Shown: positions 1 to 9,744 of the stretch, piece after piece
How the letters are laid out: each line of letters starts with the position of its first letter
Position numbering within the stretch: the stretch's first letter is position 1
DNA from: Bartonella sp. AU16XJBT
Lineage (GTDB): Bacteria > Pseudomonadota > Alphaproteobacteria > Rhizobiales > Rhizobiaceae
Reading direction: 5' to 3'
DNA: 64,000 nucleotides
Assembly: GCF_028618665.1 (NCBI RefSeq)
Contig: NZ_JAQITF010000010.1
Coordinates: forward strand, 1 to 64,000
The notes under the pieces: generated by a model
What the model was told of the DNA's origin: nothing
Databases searched by the model: none
The model's input: the letters and a program-made list of their open reading frames with translations, nothing else
Made by a program: the position numbers and the translations under genes

Positions 1-905
1 AAGAAAACAAACTGGAAAATGTAACCATATCAAGTGGTAAAGACGATGCACCACTCATCTATGGAATAGACGCAAACCAAAACAGTATCGTCGCTTTAAC
101 AAATGTAACCGTAAAACAAGCAGAAAGCGCCATAATCGCAGATGATCAATCGACAGTAACAGTCTCTGGAGGATCATTTGATGCAAAAGATGCAACAGTA
201 ACTTCTCACAACAACAGTATCATTACTTTAACCAACAATGCTCACATTACATCATCTGAAGCCCCCGGACTCTGGGCAAACAACAATGGCGCAATCAGTA
301 TGACAGGCGGAACCATTAAAGCTTCAATAATTGGTGCTACCTTTGAGAACAGTGAGAGAGAAGAAAACAAACTGGAAAATGTAACCATATCAAGTGGTAA
401 AGACGATGCACCACTCATCTATGGAATAGACGCAAACCAAAACAGTATCGTCGCTTTAACAAATGTAACCGTAAAACAAGCAGAAAGCGCCATAATCGCA
501 GATGATCAATCGACAGTAACAGTCTCTGGAGGATCATTTGATGCAAAAGATGCAACAGTAACTTCTCACAACAACAGTATCATTACTTTAACCAACAATG
601 CTCACATTACATCATCTGAGGCCCCCGGACTCTGGGCAAACAACAATGGCGCAATCAGTATGACAGGCGGAACCATTAAAGCTTCAATAATTGGTGCTAC
701 CTTTGAGAACAGTGAGAGAGAAGAAAACAAACTGGAAAATATGACAATATCGAGCGTTAAAGACGATGCACGACTAAACGTAGGAGTATCTGCAGATAAA
801 AGTATCGTCGCTTTAACAAATGTAACCGTAAAACAAGCAGAAAGCGCCATAGTCGCAGATGATCACTCGACAGTAACAGTCTCTGGAGGATCATTTGAGA
901 GCGCA
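1..905 (+). repeat. 360-bp tandem repeat inside the autotransporter passenger
   Basis: Bases 1-360 and 361-720 are identical except for one base (A at 260, G at 620). A third, diverged, partial copy runs from 721 to about 905. The unit is a multiple of three and adds 120 residues of beta-helix. The first copy begins at the window edge, so further copies may lie upstream. The near-identity indicates recent unequal recombination. Confidence 0.95.
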
Positions 906-3635
906 AGCAATGGAATATACGCAAAACAAGGAAGTTCCATTACTTTAAATAATTCTACAGTCACATCATCTCATGGAAATGGTGCCTATGCGGACGGTTC
1001 AGATTCAAAAATTATAATGATCGGAGGAAATGCAACTGCAAAAAATGGCAATGTTGCATTGCTTACAAAAAACAAGGGACAGATCGATGCCACAGATGTT
1101 ACGCTCACAACAGATGGTATAGGAACCGGCGCACTTGCACTTGGTGAGAAGAGCACCATTGAATTGCATGGCAATACAACGATTAACAATACTTTTAACG
1201 GTCTTGGAGCCGTTGATGGCGGCAAAATTACCAGCGAAAATTTAATAATCAACGGTGGAAAGCCAATCAATTCGGGGACAGACACAGAACGCTCTGGTCT
1301 AACAACAGAAGGCGCTGAGAGTGAAATTAACTTAACTGGCAAAACAATCATTCAAAATGTTGATGAAGGTCTTTATGCAGATGGTGGAAGCAAAATCACC
1401 AGTGGAGATCTAACAATAATCGGTGGTGAGAGCGAAAAAATAACCAGTGCTGTAGGCTCCCACGAGTCTGAGAGCAAAATTGAATTAAATGGTAACACAA
1501 TCATTAAAAATTTTGATCTTGGTCTTGGTGCCGCTGGTGGCGCCTCAATTAAAATGAAGAATGGTACTAAAAATGAAATAGACGCAAAAAAAATTGCACT
1601 ATCCGCAGTAGGCACGGGAAAGATTGACCTAGCAAACACTTTTGCAAAAGCAGGAAGCATAGGTATGCAACTGATGGCTTTATCGAAAACCAATACAGAT
1701 GAATTAGATGATCTACAAACATATGGAAATAATGAAATCAATCTAACCAATACAGAGACTCATGTTGACAATGGCACTGGAATTCTCGTTGGAGCTCTTG
1801 CTAAAAAGAGTATTGGAGATATTCCTACTCTATCAATCGGTACAGTTAATCTTCATAATTCAGAAATCCATGCCGATATTTTATTAAATGACGGTGTTTT
1901 TTGGGACAAAATTTCTTGGCAAGAGGAAAATGTCTGGAATGATAAAAACGTAAAGGAGATAGCCAACGGCAGCTTCACGTTAAATGCAGATCACTCTACT
2001 TTAGAAGGCAGAGCAAATATTGCACAAGAAAGAAACGTAAGCTTCAACCTGAAAAACGATACACAATGGTTCTTAAAAAACAGCACACAAGAAAAAGATG
2101 ATGATGGGAATCTGCTTGATATTGCTCAAAGATCACGCTCTGATATTTCTGTGCTGAATCTTGAAAACAGCTCTGTTATTTTTAAAGAACCAACAGAAGA
2201 TCATTATCATACATTGCATATAGGCTCTGGAAAACCGGATACCAAAGCCGTCTATAATGCAACAGGCGATGCAAAAATTTATTTCAATACAAAATGGACT
2301 GATGGCACGCCAATAGCAGAGCAAGAAACCGATCATCTTCTCATTCACGGTGATGTTTCAGGCTCCACAACAGTTTACATCAAAAGCGATTTAGGAGATA
2401 AAGACAGTGTTGTAAATGCTTCCGACCCCTCAAACACTGGCGGGCTTTCACTTATCCAAGTTTCTGGAAAGGCTGATGAAAATTCCTTCAAATTAGCTCA
2501 TGGCTATATCACAAGAGGTGGTTCGCCTTACAAATATACGCTAACCGGTTACGGATCAGCATCAAGCCATGGCAAAGCGAATATTGAACAAAGTCTCTTT
2601 GATGAAAAGGATGAAAATTTCTGGGATTTCCGCTTACATAAAGAATTCCTTGGCCCTGATTCCACAGTAGAAGCACCTGTAGCACAAATGGCAAGCTATT
2701 TGGTCATGCCAAATGCCCTCTTCTATAGTGGATTGACGGATATGGCGCAACAAAACGCATTGTTGGCCAATCTCAGAACATCTGTCTTGGCAAAAGGACA
2801 AGAAAAACAGAGCAGCTTCTTCTTACACACCTATGGAAGCACTGGAACCTTATCCTCTGAAAGTGCGCCCCGTCAATATGGTTATAGTGGCGCTGATCTT
2901 CGCTATGCTGCTCTACAAGGGGGTGTTAACTTCGCAACGCTGGAAGGACACAATACCACAACATATTTGGGTCTTGTAGGTACCTATGGACAACTCTCTT
3001 TCACCGCAAAAGACATGCAAGATGCTGGGAAAAACACCATTGATAAATGGTCACTCACAGCCTACGGAACCATACAGCATGACAACGGCTTTTATCTTGA
3101 TACGTTGTTATCCTATGGCATCCTAAAGGGAAAAATCAGCAATGCCCTCATTGGAACAACCGCAAAGTTGAAAAATGCCAAAATGTTGACGATCTCCACA
3201 ACTGTTGGCAAACAATTTGCAACCGGTATACAAGGCGTAACATTCGAACCGCAGGCACAAGTTGCTTATCAACACTTGATGTTTGATACAATTTCAGATG
3301 CTGATAATCTGACCGTTGACATGCAAAATCCTTCTCAATGGATGATCCGTGTTGGTGGGCGTTTGACCAAAACCATTTCCACTGAAAACAACCGTCCTAT
3401 GTCTTTCTATGGAAAAGTAAACTTGATCAAAACCTTTGGTGATGATGGTAGCATTCATATTGGAAGAGACTTTGAGCTAGATCCTATGGGACCTGCAATT
3501 GAAGGCGGCGTTGGCATCAATGCACAACTGTCTCACAATTTTTCCCTTCATGGTGATGTGAGTTATCAACAAAAACTGCAAAAAACAGGTATAAGTGGTG
3601 CAAATTTTTCTGGCGGCATACGCTATCAGTTTTGA
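3..3635 (+). CDS. Autotransporter, 5' end outside the window
   Basis: This is the C-terminal 1210 residues of a type V (autotransporter) protein; the reading frame is open from the left edge, so signal peptide and start are missing. The passenger is a right-handed beta-helix made of many short repeats of the type 'ITLTNN...', 'GGSF', 'NGxYA', rich in Asn, Thr, Gly and Ser (pertactin-like). The last ~280 residues (about 2790-3635) form the 12-stranded barrel that translocates the passenger; it ends in the typical terminal aromatic strand SGGIRYQF. Codons from the window edge to ~720 are two almost identical 120-residue repeats. It resembles the Bartonella inducible autotransporters (Iba/BafA type); that name is inference from barrel and neighbourhood. 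Four related genes follow on the same strand, and a stem-loop terminator lies 57 bases after the stop. Confidence 0.9.
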   Translation, partial: ENKLENVTISSGKDDAPLIYGIDANQNSIVALTNVTVKQAESAIIADDQSTVTVSGGSFDAKDATVTSHNNSIITLTNNAHITSSEAPGLWANNNGAISMTGGTIKASIIGATFENSEREENKLENVTISSGKDDAPLIYGIDANQNSIVALTNVTVKQAESAIIADDQSTVTVSGGSFDAKDATVTSHNNSIITLTNNAHITSSEAPGLWANNNGAISMTGGTIKASIIGATFENSEREENKLENMTISSVKDDARLNVGVSADKSIVALTNVTVKQAESAIVADDHSTVTVSGGSFESASNGIYAKQGSSITLNNSTVTSSHGNGAYADGSDSKIIMIGGNATAKNGNVALLTKNKGQIDATDVTLTTDGIGTGALALGEKSTIELHGNTTINNTFNGLGAVDGGKITSENLIINGGKPINSGTDTERSGLTTEGAESEINLTGKTIIQNVDEGLYADGGSKITSGDLTIIGGESEKITSAVGSHESESKIELNGNTIIKNFDLGLGAAGGASIKMKNGTKNEIDAKKIALSAVGTGKIDLANTFAKAGSIGMQLMALSKTNTDELDDLQTYGNNEINLTNTETHVDNGTGILVGALAKKSIGDIPTLSIGTVNLHNSEIHADILLNDGVFWDKISWQEENVWNDKNVKEIANGSFTLNADHSTLEGRANIAQERNVSFNLKNDTQWFLKNSTQEKDDDGNLLDIAQRSRSDISVLNLENSSVIFKEPTEDHYHTLHIGSGKPDTKAVYNATGDAKIYFNTKWTDGTPIAEQETDHLLIHGDVSGSTTVYIKSDLGDKDSVVNASDPSNTGGLSLIQVSGKADENSFKLAHGYITRGGSPYKYTLTGYGSASSHGKANIEQSLFDEKDENFWDFRLHKEFLGPDSTVEAPVAQMASYLVMPNALFYSGLTDMAQQNALLANLRTSVLAKGQEKQSSFFLHTYGSTGTLSSESAPRQYGYSGADLRYAALQGGVNFATLEGHNTTTYLGLVGTYGQLSFTAKDMQDAGKNTIDKWSLTAYGTIQHDNGFYLDTLLSYGILKGKISNALIGTTAKLKNAKMLTISTTVGKQFATGIQGVTFEPQAQVAYQHLMFDTISDADNLTVDMQNPSQWMIRVGGRLTKTISTENNRPMSFYGKVNLIKTFGDDGSIHIGRDFELDPMGPAIEGGVGINAQLSHNFSLHGDVSYQQKLQKTGISGANFSGGIRYQF

Positions 3636-3690
3636 GGCAAAATTGTAAAAAACAGGTATATTGTTATTCTGTATACTTCATCAAACCAAA

Positions 3691-3720
3691 AAGGCAGCAC
3701 AATACGCTGCCTTTTTTATT
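3691..3720 (+). terminator. Rho-independent terminator after first autotransporter
   Basis: AAGGCAGC, a short loop and GCTGCC followed by six T. It lies 57 bases after the autotransporter stop. Confidence 0.85.
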
Positions 3721-3721
3721 C

Positions 3722-5100
3722 TTGATACTCTTTCATTAAAAGATCTCGCGAATAACGTTGTTCTTTATTTCCTTAAAGTCATGTCCATCAAGATTTATTA
3801 ATTTACAAGGTTGAATATTTTCTTTGAAGCATATCAGATTAAATGCGTTCATCTCTCTCAAACAAAATATCGCAAAGCACTTCATCTCCAAGTGAAAGAA
3901 AAACTCTCAGAAAAAACACCTAGAGATGACTATACTCAATCCAGATGTTATTGATAAATCTCGTTTTCTTCATAAAATCCCCTTCCCTTTTTCTCAAGAA
4001 AAAATGTCAAGTATTTTTATCGAGAATATGTCAAAAAACCAAAATAATGAAAGCGGAGACCTTTTAATAAAAGCATAATTTCTAATAAAAGTGGGATTTT
4101 ATGAACCATAAATCATTCATTTCAAAGCTTTCAACATGAAACACTGTATGAATTGCGTTTTTCCACTTTAAATAGGCTTTTCCGCCTTTTCACACGAGTC
4201 CCGGAGCATATATTCTATTAGCGAATTTATCCATAAAGCTAAGAAAAGTGCATTTTTAGACAATAAACAGATAGCAATATTTAAAAAGCTCTTTCTTTGT
4301 ACCCTGCTATGTTTATAAACTCCCATTCTTTCAATCAACAAGCTTATTACACCCTCTATAAGGCTTCATTGACACTTTCCTGTATCGTTTTAGGTAAACG
4401 ATTTTGAGAAAGCCTATCCCTCTCATACCAAGCTCATCTCACTGAAAGAAAATAGAACAATGAAAAAAACCGTCAAAATCAGTATCATGGAAATGATTTT
4501 TTTAAGCACAATAAGATGCTACCAATCTTAAGATGATGCTATGAAAGCAATACCTATTTATTCTATTTTCCTTATTTTTTTACAAACAGCACTATTTTTC
4601 TAATAATTTATTAAGTCGTAAGACTATTAAATCTTATAAAAGAGCAAGATTTTTAATTAATATTTCATATAAATTATAATATTGTTATAAAATAAACATA
4701 AATTTATAGTTTATTTTTATTTAATATAATAAATATAGTTATAGATAAAATTATATATTATTATTTTTTAATCGCAAATATAAAATAAGAAATATTTCTA
4801 GCTAAAAAATATTCTATCGTACACAGAAGCTATAAAAATTTACCATTTTCTACCTATAATGCAGAAACGAAATCCCTTAAAATTTTTGGTACAAAAAACA
4901 TATCCAACGGAACTTATGAGATACTTCAGGCAGAAGATGATAAAAAATCATCGATGAATATTTAACAATAACGAGAGAACAGAAACTCAAACTTCTGTCC
5001 CTAAAAATGCTTCCACGGCTGTAAAAATGAAAGAACGAACAGCGTAATCGGATTATTGAATAGCATAACTATTATAAAAGGCAATTCATTGATTTATAAA
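3722..5100. other. Intergenic, no gene recognised
   Basis: About 1.4 kb with no supportable reading frame. Part of it (about 4560-4860) is extremely AT-rich. Near 4090-4180 there is weak similarity to the upstream flank of the autotransporter genes at 6376-6440 and 9520-9590, suggesting an old duplicated leader. I see nothing else. Confidence 0.5.
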
Positions 5101-5123
5101 GAGTGTTCGCTATTTTTCCTGGT

Positions 5124-5450
5124 GAATGAGCGTCCCGAATATCGTCAGACTCTCTCATTTCAAACCTGTTCCATGTTGAATAAATCAAAACTATGTCCTT
5201 GTACGTTACGAATAGAGCTTGGCATATGAGGAAAAATTATATAAGAAAGACATGCCTTTTTATGAACCGTTTCAAGAGCCAAGAGCTGTCGCAACATTAG
5301 AAGCTGGTAAAATATGCAATGGGCTTGCTGTTTTATCAAGTGTAAAGGCGCCAACTTGCTCCTTCATAAGCATAAAAATGATGAAGCTCTATGGATTTAT
5401 CGTTATACCATTCACAAACGCCGACCGCAAAATGGTGTGACGTAATTTGA
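5124..5450 (+). pseudogene. Decayed tyrosine-integrase N-terminal fragment, copy 1
   Basis: Near the 3' end one frame reads LHKHKNDEALWIYRYTIH followed by a degenerate arginine-rich stretch. This matches the DUF4102-type N-terminal domain of phage/ICE tyrosine integrases (family pattern 'LxxHKDGxxLWxYRYxxxGRRREMGLG'). The rest is out of frame or broken by stops. Bases 5124-5420 recur almost unchanged at 5843-6140 (offset 719). The short open frames in either direction here are by-products of the DNA repeat. Confidence 0.6.
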
Positions 5451-5539
5451 AAGACGTTTTTTTAAGAAACGTTTTTTCATATCACTTAGCCTTAAAGCGA
5501 TTTTAGAAGAGTATTATAGAAAATGCTTCTAATCTTTTA

Positions 5540-5790
5540 AGGACTGGTGGATTTTTGCTTAATCCAAGCCTCTGGGAAAACGACAGAAGACTTTTCAAGC
5601 GATCCAATGTCCGCCCCCACAAGAAATGATTTGTCTTATAAAGATACGCTGACTGGCTATACAGAATAAAACCATGAAAAAACGAATATCAAGCAACCTC
5701 TCTTTAATGATACGAATAAACGTTTCGAGAATTTTCGCTTACGCAAGGCATTTCTTAACGCTGGTTCTTGCACAAAGCTATCCAACATCG
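5540..5790 (+). pseudogene. Autotransporter gene relic
   Basis: Fragments in different frames match the passenger-barrel junction of the neighbouring autotransporters: LIQASGK (intact LIQVSGK), SYKDTLTGY (intact PYKYTLTGY), KQPLFND and FRLRKAFL (intact EQSLFDE, FRLHKEFL). The order is conserved and stops interrupt the frame. No signal peptide or barrel remains. It is flanked on both sides by the same integrase relic. Confidence 0.75.
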
Positions 5791-5842
5791 CATCATAAAT
5801 GGTAGCACATTAATTAATTTATAATGATAATTTACTCATTTC

Positions 5843-6160
5843 GAATGAGCGTCCCGAATATCGTAAGACTCTCTCATTTCAAACCTGTTCCATGTTGAAC
5901 CAATCAAAACTATGTCCTTGTACGTTACGAATAGAGCTTGGCGTATGAGGAAAAATTATATAAGAAAGACATGCCTTTTTATGAACCGTTTCAAGAGCCA
6001 AGAGCTGTCGCAACATTAGAAGCTGGTAAAATATGCAATGGGCTTGCTGTTTTATCAAGTGTAAAGGCGCCAACTTGCTCCATTCATAAGCATAAAAATG
6101 ATGAAGCTCTATGGATTTACCATTATATCATTCATGAACCACCGTCATGAAATGAGCTAT
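5843..6160 (+). pseudogene. Decayed tyrosine-integrase N-terminal fragment, copy 2
   Basis: Direct repeat of 5124-5420 with a few substitutions and a one-base insertion near 6081, followed by the same integrase-like trace (HKHKNDEALWIY). Together the two copies bracket the autotransporter relic, so a 719-bp segment was duplicated or an insertion split it. Confidence 0.6.
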
Positions 6161-6490
6161 GCTGACTTAGGAAAATGAGCTTTAGCGCCTTATCTCTTTG
6201 AAGAAAATCCGTCCTCTCATCTCTTCTTTTTATAGCGTATCTTCTCCTATAGCAGAGAAAATTGACTGAAATTTTTCTGATTGTCTAAAACAATTCATCT
6301 CAACGCTATAAAGCTTTTATAACGATTATCCTGAAATGACAATTTTTAAATAGCGTACTTCATCGTTGTTTTAGCATAAGCTTACCAAGCGAAGTTTTAT
6401 GAAATCCATTATTTCATTGCTTTTTATGATCATGAAAAAAGCTTTTCTGAAGCAAAACTTCAAATTATAGAGAACAGCACAATATAATTT
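6160..6490. other. Intergenic, no gene recognised
   Basis: No supportable reading frame. The right part resembles the region before the next autotransporter (about 9400-9635). Confidence 0.4.
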
Positions 6491-6493
6491 GTT

Positions 6494-6521
6494 TTGTTAT
6501 TTACAATAAATACATTATGAT
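6494..6521 (+). promoter_or_regulatory. Predicted promoter of second autotransporter
   Basis: TTGTTA and TATGAT with 16 bases between them. The same elements with the same spacing occur at 9639-9666, and the whole leader from there to the start codon is nearly identical in the two genes, so they are probably controlled alike. Confidence 0.55.
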
Positions 6522-6599
6522 ATAGAAGCTGATTGGGTACTTGCGCCATTAGGGGAATGAAGTAAGCATCGAAACATACCAAATACTAAAGGCATATCT

Positions 6600-9077
6600 A
6601 TGTGTAAGAAATATATTTATAAAAAAAATTTTTTGTTATGTACAATTGCTGGAACTTTCATTTTTTCTCATTTCGGTTCAACTTATGCAAATACACAACA
6701 TCCTGAAATTATTGATGAGTTCAAGCTAGAAAACGGAGAGGAAAAGACTCTTAATAATGTTTTTATCCGCAATGGATTAAGCGCAGTGCACGCCTCTAAA
6801 AAAGCAATTGCCACAATTACGAACTCAACAATACATTCAGCTTCGTTTGCCTTTGCTGTATCACAAGGTGGGCGTATTAATGCTAAAGGAGTTAAAACCA
6901 ATGCCTTGTATACTGGTCTATCAATTTCAAACGGTATCATTAACATTGAGGATTCACTCATAGAAACCAAAAGAAAATCCGGTATTATTTTTCATACCAT
7001 TTTAGATGCTTTTCTGAAAGATGGTGAAGAAGTTGTCAATAAGGCGATTCTTACCAATACAAAGCTTCTTGTGAGAGATGGTGTAGGTATTTTAGGTCCC
7101 TCATCTTCAAAGTCTGTTGCCGAAGTTCGACTTAAAAATTCAGAAATTCGTTCTGATGTATTATTACAAAATATTGTAAAAAAGAAAACAGATTCAGATC
7201 CTCATCCTGTGACTTTTGTATTAACTGCCGATAATTCGATTCTAGAAGGAAGAGCAAGAACCTTAGAAGTAAATACAACTGTTTTTAATTTAAACAACAA
7301 TAGCAAATGGTATTTAAATGTAAGTCAATACGACGTAAATGATGATTTTAGTACATTTAATTATGCACTCCATGACATTAAGCAACGAGCATTGTCTACC
7401 GTTTCAGTCTTAAACTTTAACAATAGCTCTATTGTGTTTAATGCGCCACATATACTGGCAAGGGGTCAATATCAAACCTTGAGTGTAGGACGAACCATTG
7501 AAGTTCCTAATTCACAAGCAAACAAGGACTCTGCTGTAGAAGCTGTTTACAACGCAACAGGCAATGCAAGAATTTATTTTAATACAGAATGGAGTGATGG
7601 TCTGACAAAAGAACAACAAAAAACAGACCGCCTTCTTGTCCATGGGGATGTAACAGGCATCACAACAATTAATTTCAATAGTCTTTCAAAAGGTGAGCCA
7701 TCAAAAGCAGAAGCTTCTATTCCCGCGAATATGTGTGGTCTGTCACTCATTCAAGTATCTGGAAAAGCAGATAAAGATTCCTTCAAACTAGCAAATGGCT
7801 ACGTCACAATAGGTTCTTTGCCTTATAAATATGTCTTAAATGCCTATGGACCGACATCGAGTCTTGGGAAAGCAGAGCCCGCGCAAAGCCATTTAGGAGA
7901 AGTATCTCAACAATCAAAAGAAAAGAACTCAAAAACCGACACAACCACCGTTGTATTAGGAGGAACAGTTTTAGGAATTGAGAATAATATAAAAGGTGAA
8001 TCATCATCAAATTCTGAGCAAGAAGGGAGCATACAAAACCATTTGAGAGAAAATCAGAATTTCTGGGATTTCCGCTTGCAAAGTGCAACACTCGATGATG
8101 AAGGAAAGATCAGAGCTCTTGTTCCTCAAGTAGCAAGCTATTTGGTCATGCCTAACGCTCTATTCTCAGCTGGATTGGCTGAAGTAAACAATCAAAACAC
8201 TTTACTGAACACGATGCAAGAAACAAGCTTTGAGACAAAAGATCATAAAAACAAAGGAATCTTTTTCTCGGCTTATGGCAATAAGATGACATTATCCTCT
8301 CACCGTACGCCCTTACAATATGGCTATGGTGCCGATATTCACTATGCTGCTTTACAAGCAGGCATTACATTAGCAGCTCTAGAAGATCAAAACATGACCA
8401 CCAATTTTGGTCTTTTAGGGACATATGGAAAATTAGCTTTCACTCCAAAAGGTATGGAAGGTGCTGACAAGAGTACACTCGATAAATGGTCACTGACTGC
8501 ATATAGTGGCCTGCGTCATAATAATGGGGCATATGTCCATGCACTTTTCTCCTATGGAATGCTCAAGGGGAATATCACCACAGCTCTCATAGGAAAGACT
8601 GCAGAATTGACAAGTGCTGATACATTCAGTGCATCGGCAACCATTGGACGAAAGTTCGAAACCAGCACGAAAGGATTGGTCTTTGAACCACAAGCACAAG
8701 TTGTTTATCAACGTCTTATGATTGACACACTCTCAGATGTTGATGGCTTTGATGTGAATATGGGCAATCCTCATCAATGGTTGGTGCGTATTGGTGGACG
8801 CTTAATGCAAACAACAGTTCCAACTGAAAATAGCGGTATTCTTTCTTTCTATGGTAAATTGAATATTGTTAAAGCTTTTTCTAATAGTGGCACCATACAG
8901 ATTGGTGAATCGTTCCATCTTGATGCTATGGGAGCTTCCCTTGAAGGTGGGTTTGGTGTGAATGCACAATTATCACAAAATATTGCCCTTCATGCTGATG
9001 TTCATTATCAACAGAAACTTCAAAAAACGGGTATATCTGGAACAAGCTTTTCAGGCGGAATACGCTATCAGTTTTAA
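6600..9077 (+). CDS. Autotransporter (825 aa)
   Basis: Type V secreted outer-membrane protein. Residues 1-31 are a signal peptide (basic start MCKKYIYKK, hydrophobic core, cleavage near TYA|N). Residues ~32-510 are a beta-helix passenger, shorter than in the first autotransporter, with the shared late passenger motifs LIQVSGKAD and NFWDFRLQ. Residues ~545-825 are the barrel, ending SGGIRYQF. The passenger carries a Ser/Lys/Thr-rich insertion at ~435-480 that the next gene lacks. The first ~35 codons and about 110 bases of leader are nearly identical to the gene at 9745, so the pair arose by duplication or gene conversion at the 5' end. Likely Iba/BafA-like; exact host target unknown. Confidence 0.92.
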   Translation: MCKKYIYKKNFLLCTIAGTFIFSHFGSTYANTQHPEIIDEFKLENGEEKTLNNVFIRNGLSAVHASKKAIATITNSTIHSASFAFAVSQGGRINAKGVKTNALYTGLSISNGIINIEDSLIETKRKSGIIFHTILDAFLKDGEEVVNKAILTNTKLLVRDGVGILGPSSSKSVAEVRLKNSEIRSDVLLQNIVKKKTDSDPHPVTFVLTADNSILEGRARTLEVNTTVFNLNNNSKWYLNVSQYDVNDDFSTFNYALHDIKQRALSTVSVLNFNNSSIVFNAPHILARGQYQTLSVGRTIEVPNSQANKDSAVEAVYNATGNARIYFNTEWSDGLTKEQQKTDRLLVHGDVTGITTINFNSLSKGEPSKAEASIPANMCGLSLIQVSGKADKDSFKLANGYVTIGSLPYKYVLNAYGPTSSLGKAEPAQSHLGEVSQQSKEKNSKTDTTTVVLGGTVLGIENNIKGESSSNSEQEGSIQNHLRENQNFWDFRLQSATLDDEGKIRALVPQVASYLVMPNALFSAGLAEVNNQNTLLNTMQETSFETKDHKNKGIFFSAYGNKMTLSSHRTPLQYGYGADIHYAALQAGITLAALEDQNMTTNFGLLGTYGKLAFTPKGMEGADKSTLDKWSLTAYSGLRHNNGAYVHALFSYGMLKGNITTALIGKTAELTSADTFSASATIGRKFETSTKGLVFEPQAQVVYQRLMIDTLSDVDGFDVNMGNPHQWLVRIGGRLMQTTVPTENSGILSFYGKLNIVKAFSNSGTIQIGESFHLDAMGASLEGGFGVNAQLSQNIALHADVHYQQKLQKTGISGTSFSGGIRYQF

Positions 9078-9117
9078 GAAAAAGAAAAAAACAACTTATA
9101 GTCTATTTATTTTAACA

Positions 9118-9146
9118 AAAAGCAGTACGAATGTGCTGCTTTTTTG
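9118..9146 (+). terminator. Rho-independent terminator
   Basis: AGCAGTAC, GAAT loop, GTGCTGCT, then a T run, 43 bases after the stop of the 825-residue autotransporter. Confidence 0.8.
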
Positions 9147-9299
9147 CAATCTTTCGGCAAGAGACATCAATAATGGTTCTTTCTATACACCCTTCTTGAA
9201 AGGATTAATTTCATTCAAACCAAATGCCACAAAATCCTTTATCTCTCAACGATTGTTGTATTCTCAAAAGAGCGCGCTTTTTGATGTATAAAAATCGAA

Positions 9300-9635
9300 T
9301 GGATTCAATAAAAATTGTTGTATATCGATAAAAAATACAAAATATTTTAGCTTTTTTATATCAAAAAATTTATCGTGAATAATTCTATATGCAAGAAACC
9401 CAACTGAAAGCTTTTGGTAAGCGCATGACAAATCTTCTCCAAAACTTTATAACGTTTTTAAACAGCTTTAAGCAATAAGCATTCTCCCAAAATATTTTGA
9501 TTCTTAGCACTTTAAAACAAAAAGACTTATCAAGCTCAGTTTTCTGAAATTCATCATCGCTGAATTGCGCTTTTCTATTTTACAAACTTTTCCAAAACCA
9601 ATTTTTAAAAGATAAATAACAAAACACGATATTTC
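9300..9635. other. Intergenic, no gene recognised
   Basis: AT-rich upstream flank of the third autotransporter; parts resemble 6376-6490. No coding signal. Confidence 0.45.
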
Positions 9636-9638
9636 GTT

Positions 9639-9666
9639 TTGTTATTTACAATAAATACATTATGAT
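9639..9666 (+). promoter_or_regulatory. Predicted promoter of third autotransporter
   Basis: TTGTTA, 16 bases, TATGAT. Copy of the element at 6494-6521, followed by a conserved leader up to the start codon at 9745. Confidence 0.55.
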
Positions 9667-9744
9667 ATAAAAGCTGATTGGGTACTTGCGCCATCAGGGG
9701 AATGAAGTAAGCATCGAAGCATACCAAATACTAAAGGCATATCT

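Noticed and set aside
5219..6150. Paired identical short ORFs (64-73 codons) in both directions at 5.2 and 5.9 kb
   Set aside because: Their conservation reflects a recent DNA duplication. Neither has a ribosome site, and the underlying sequence is a decayed integrase fragment.
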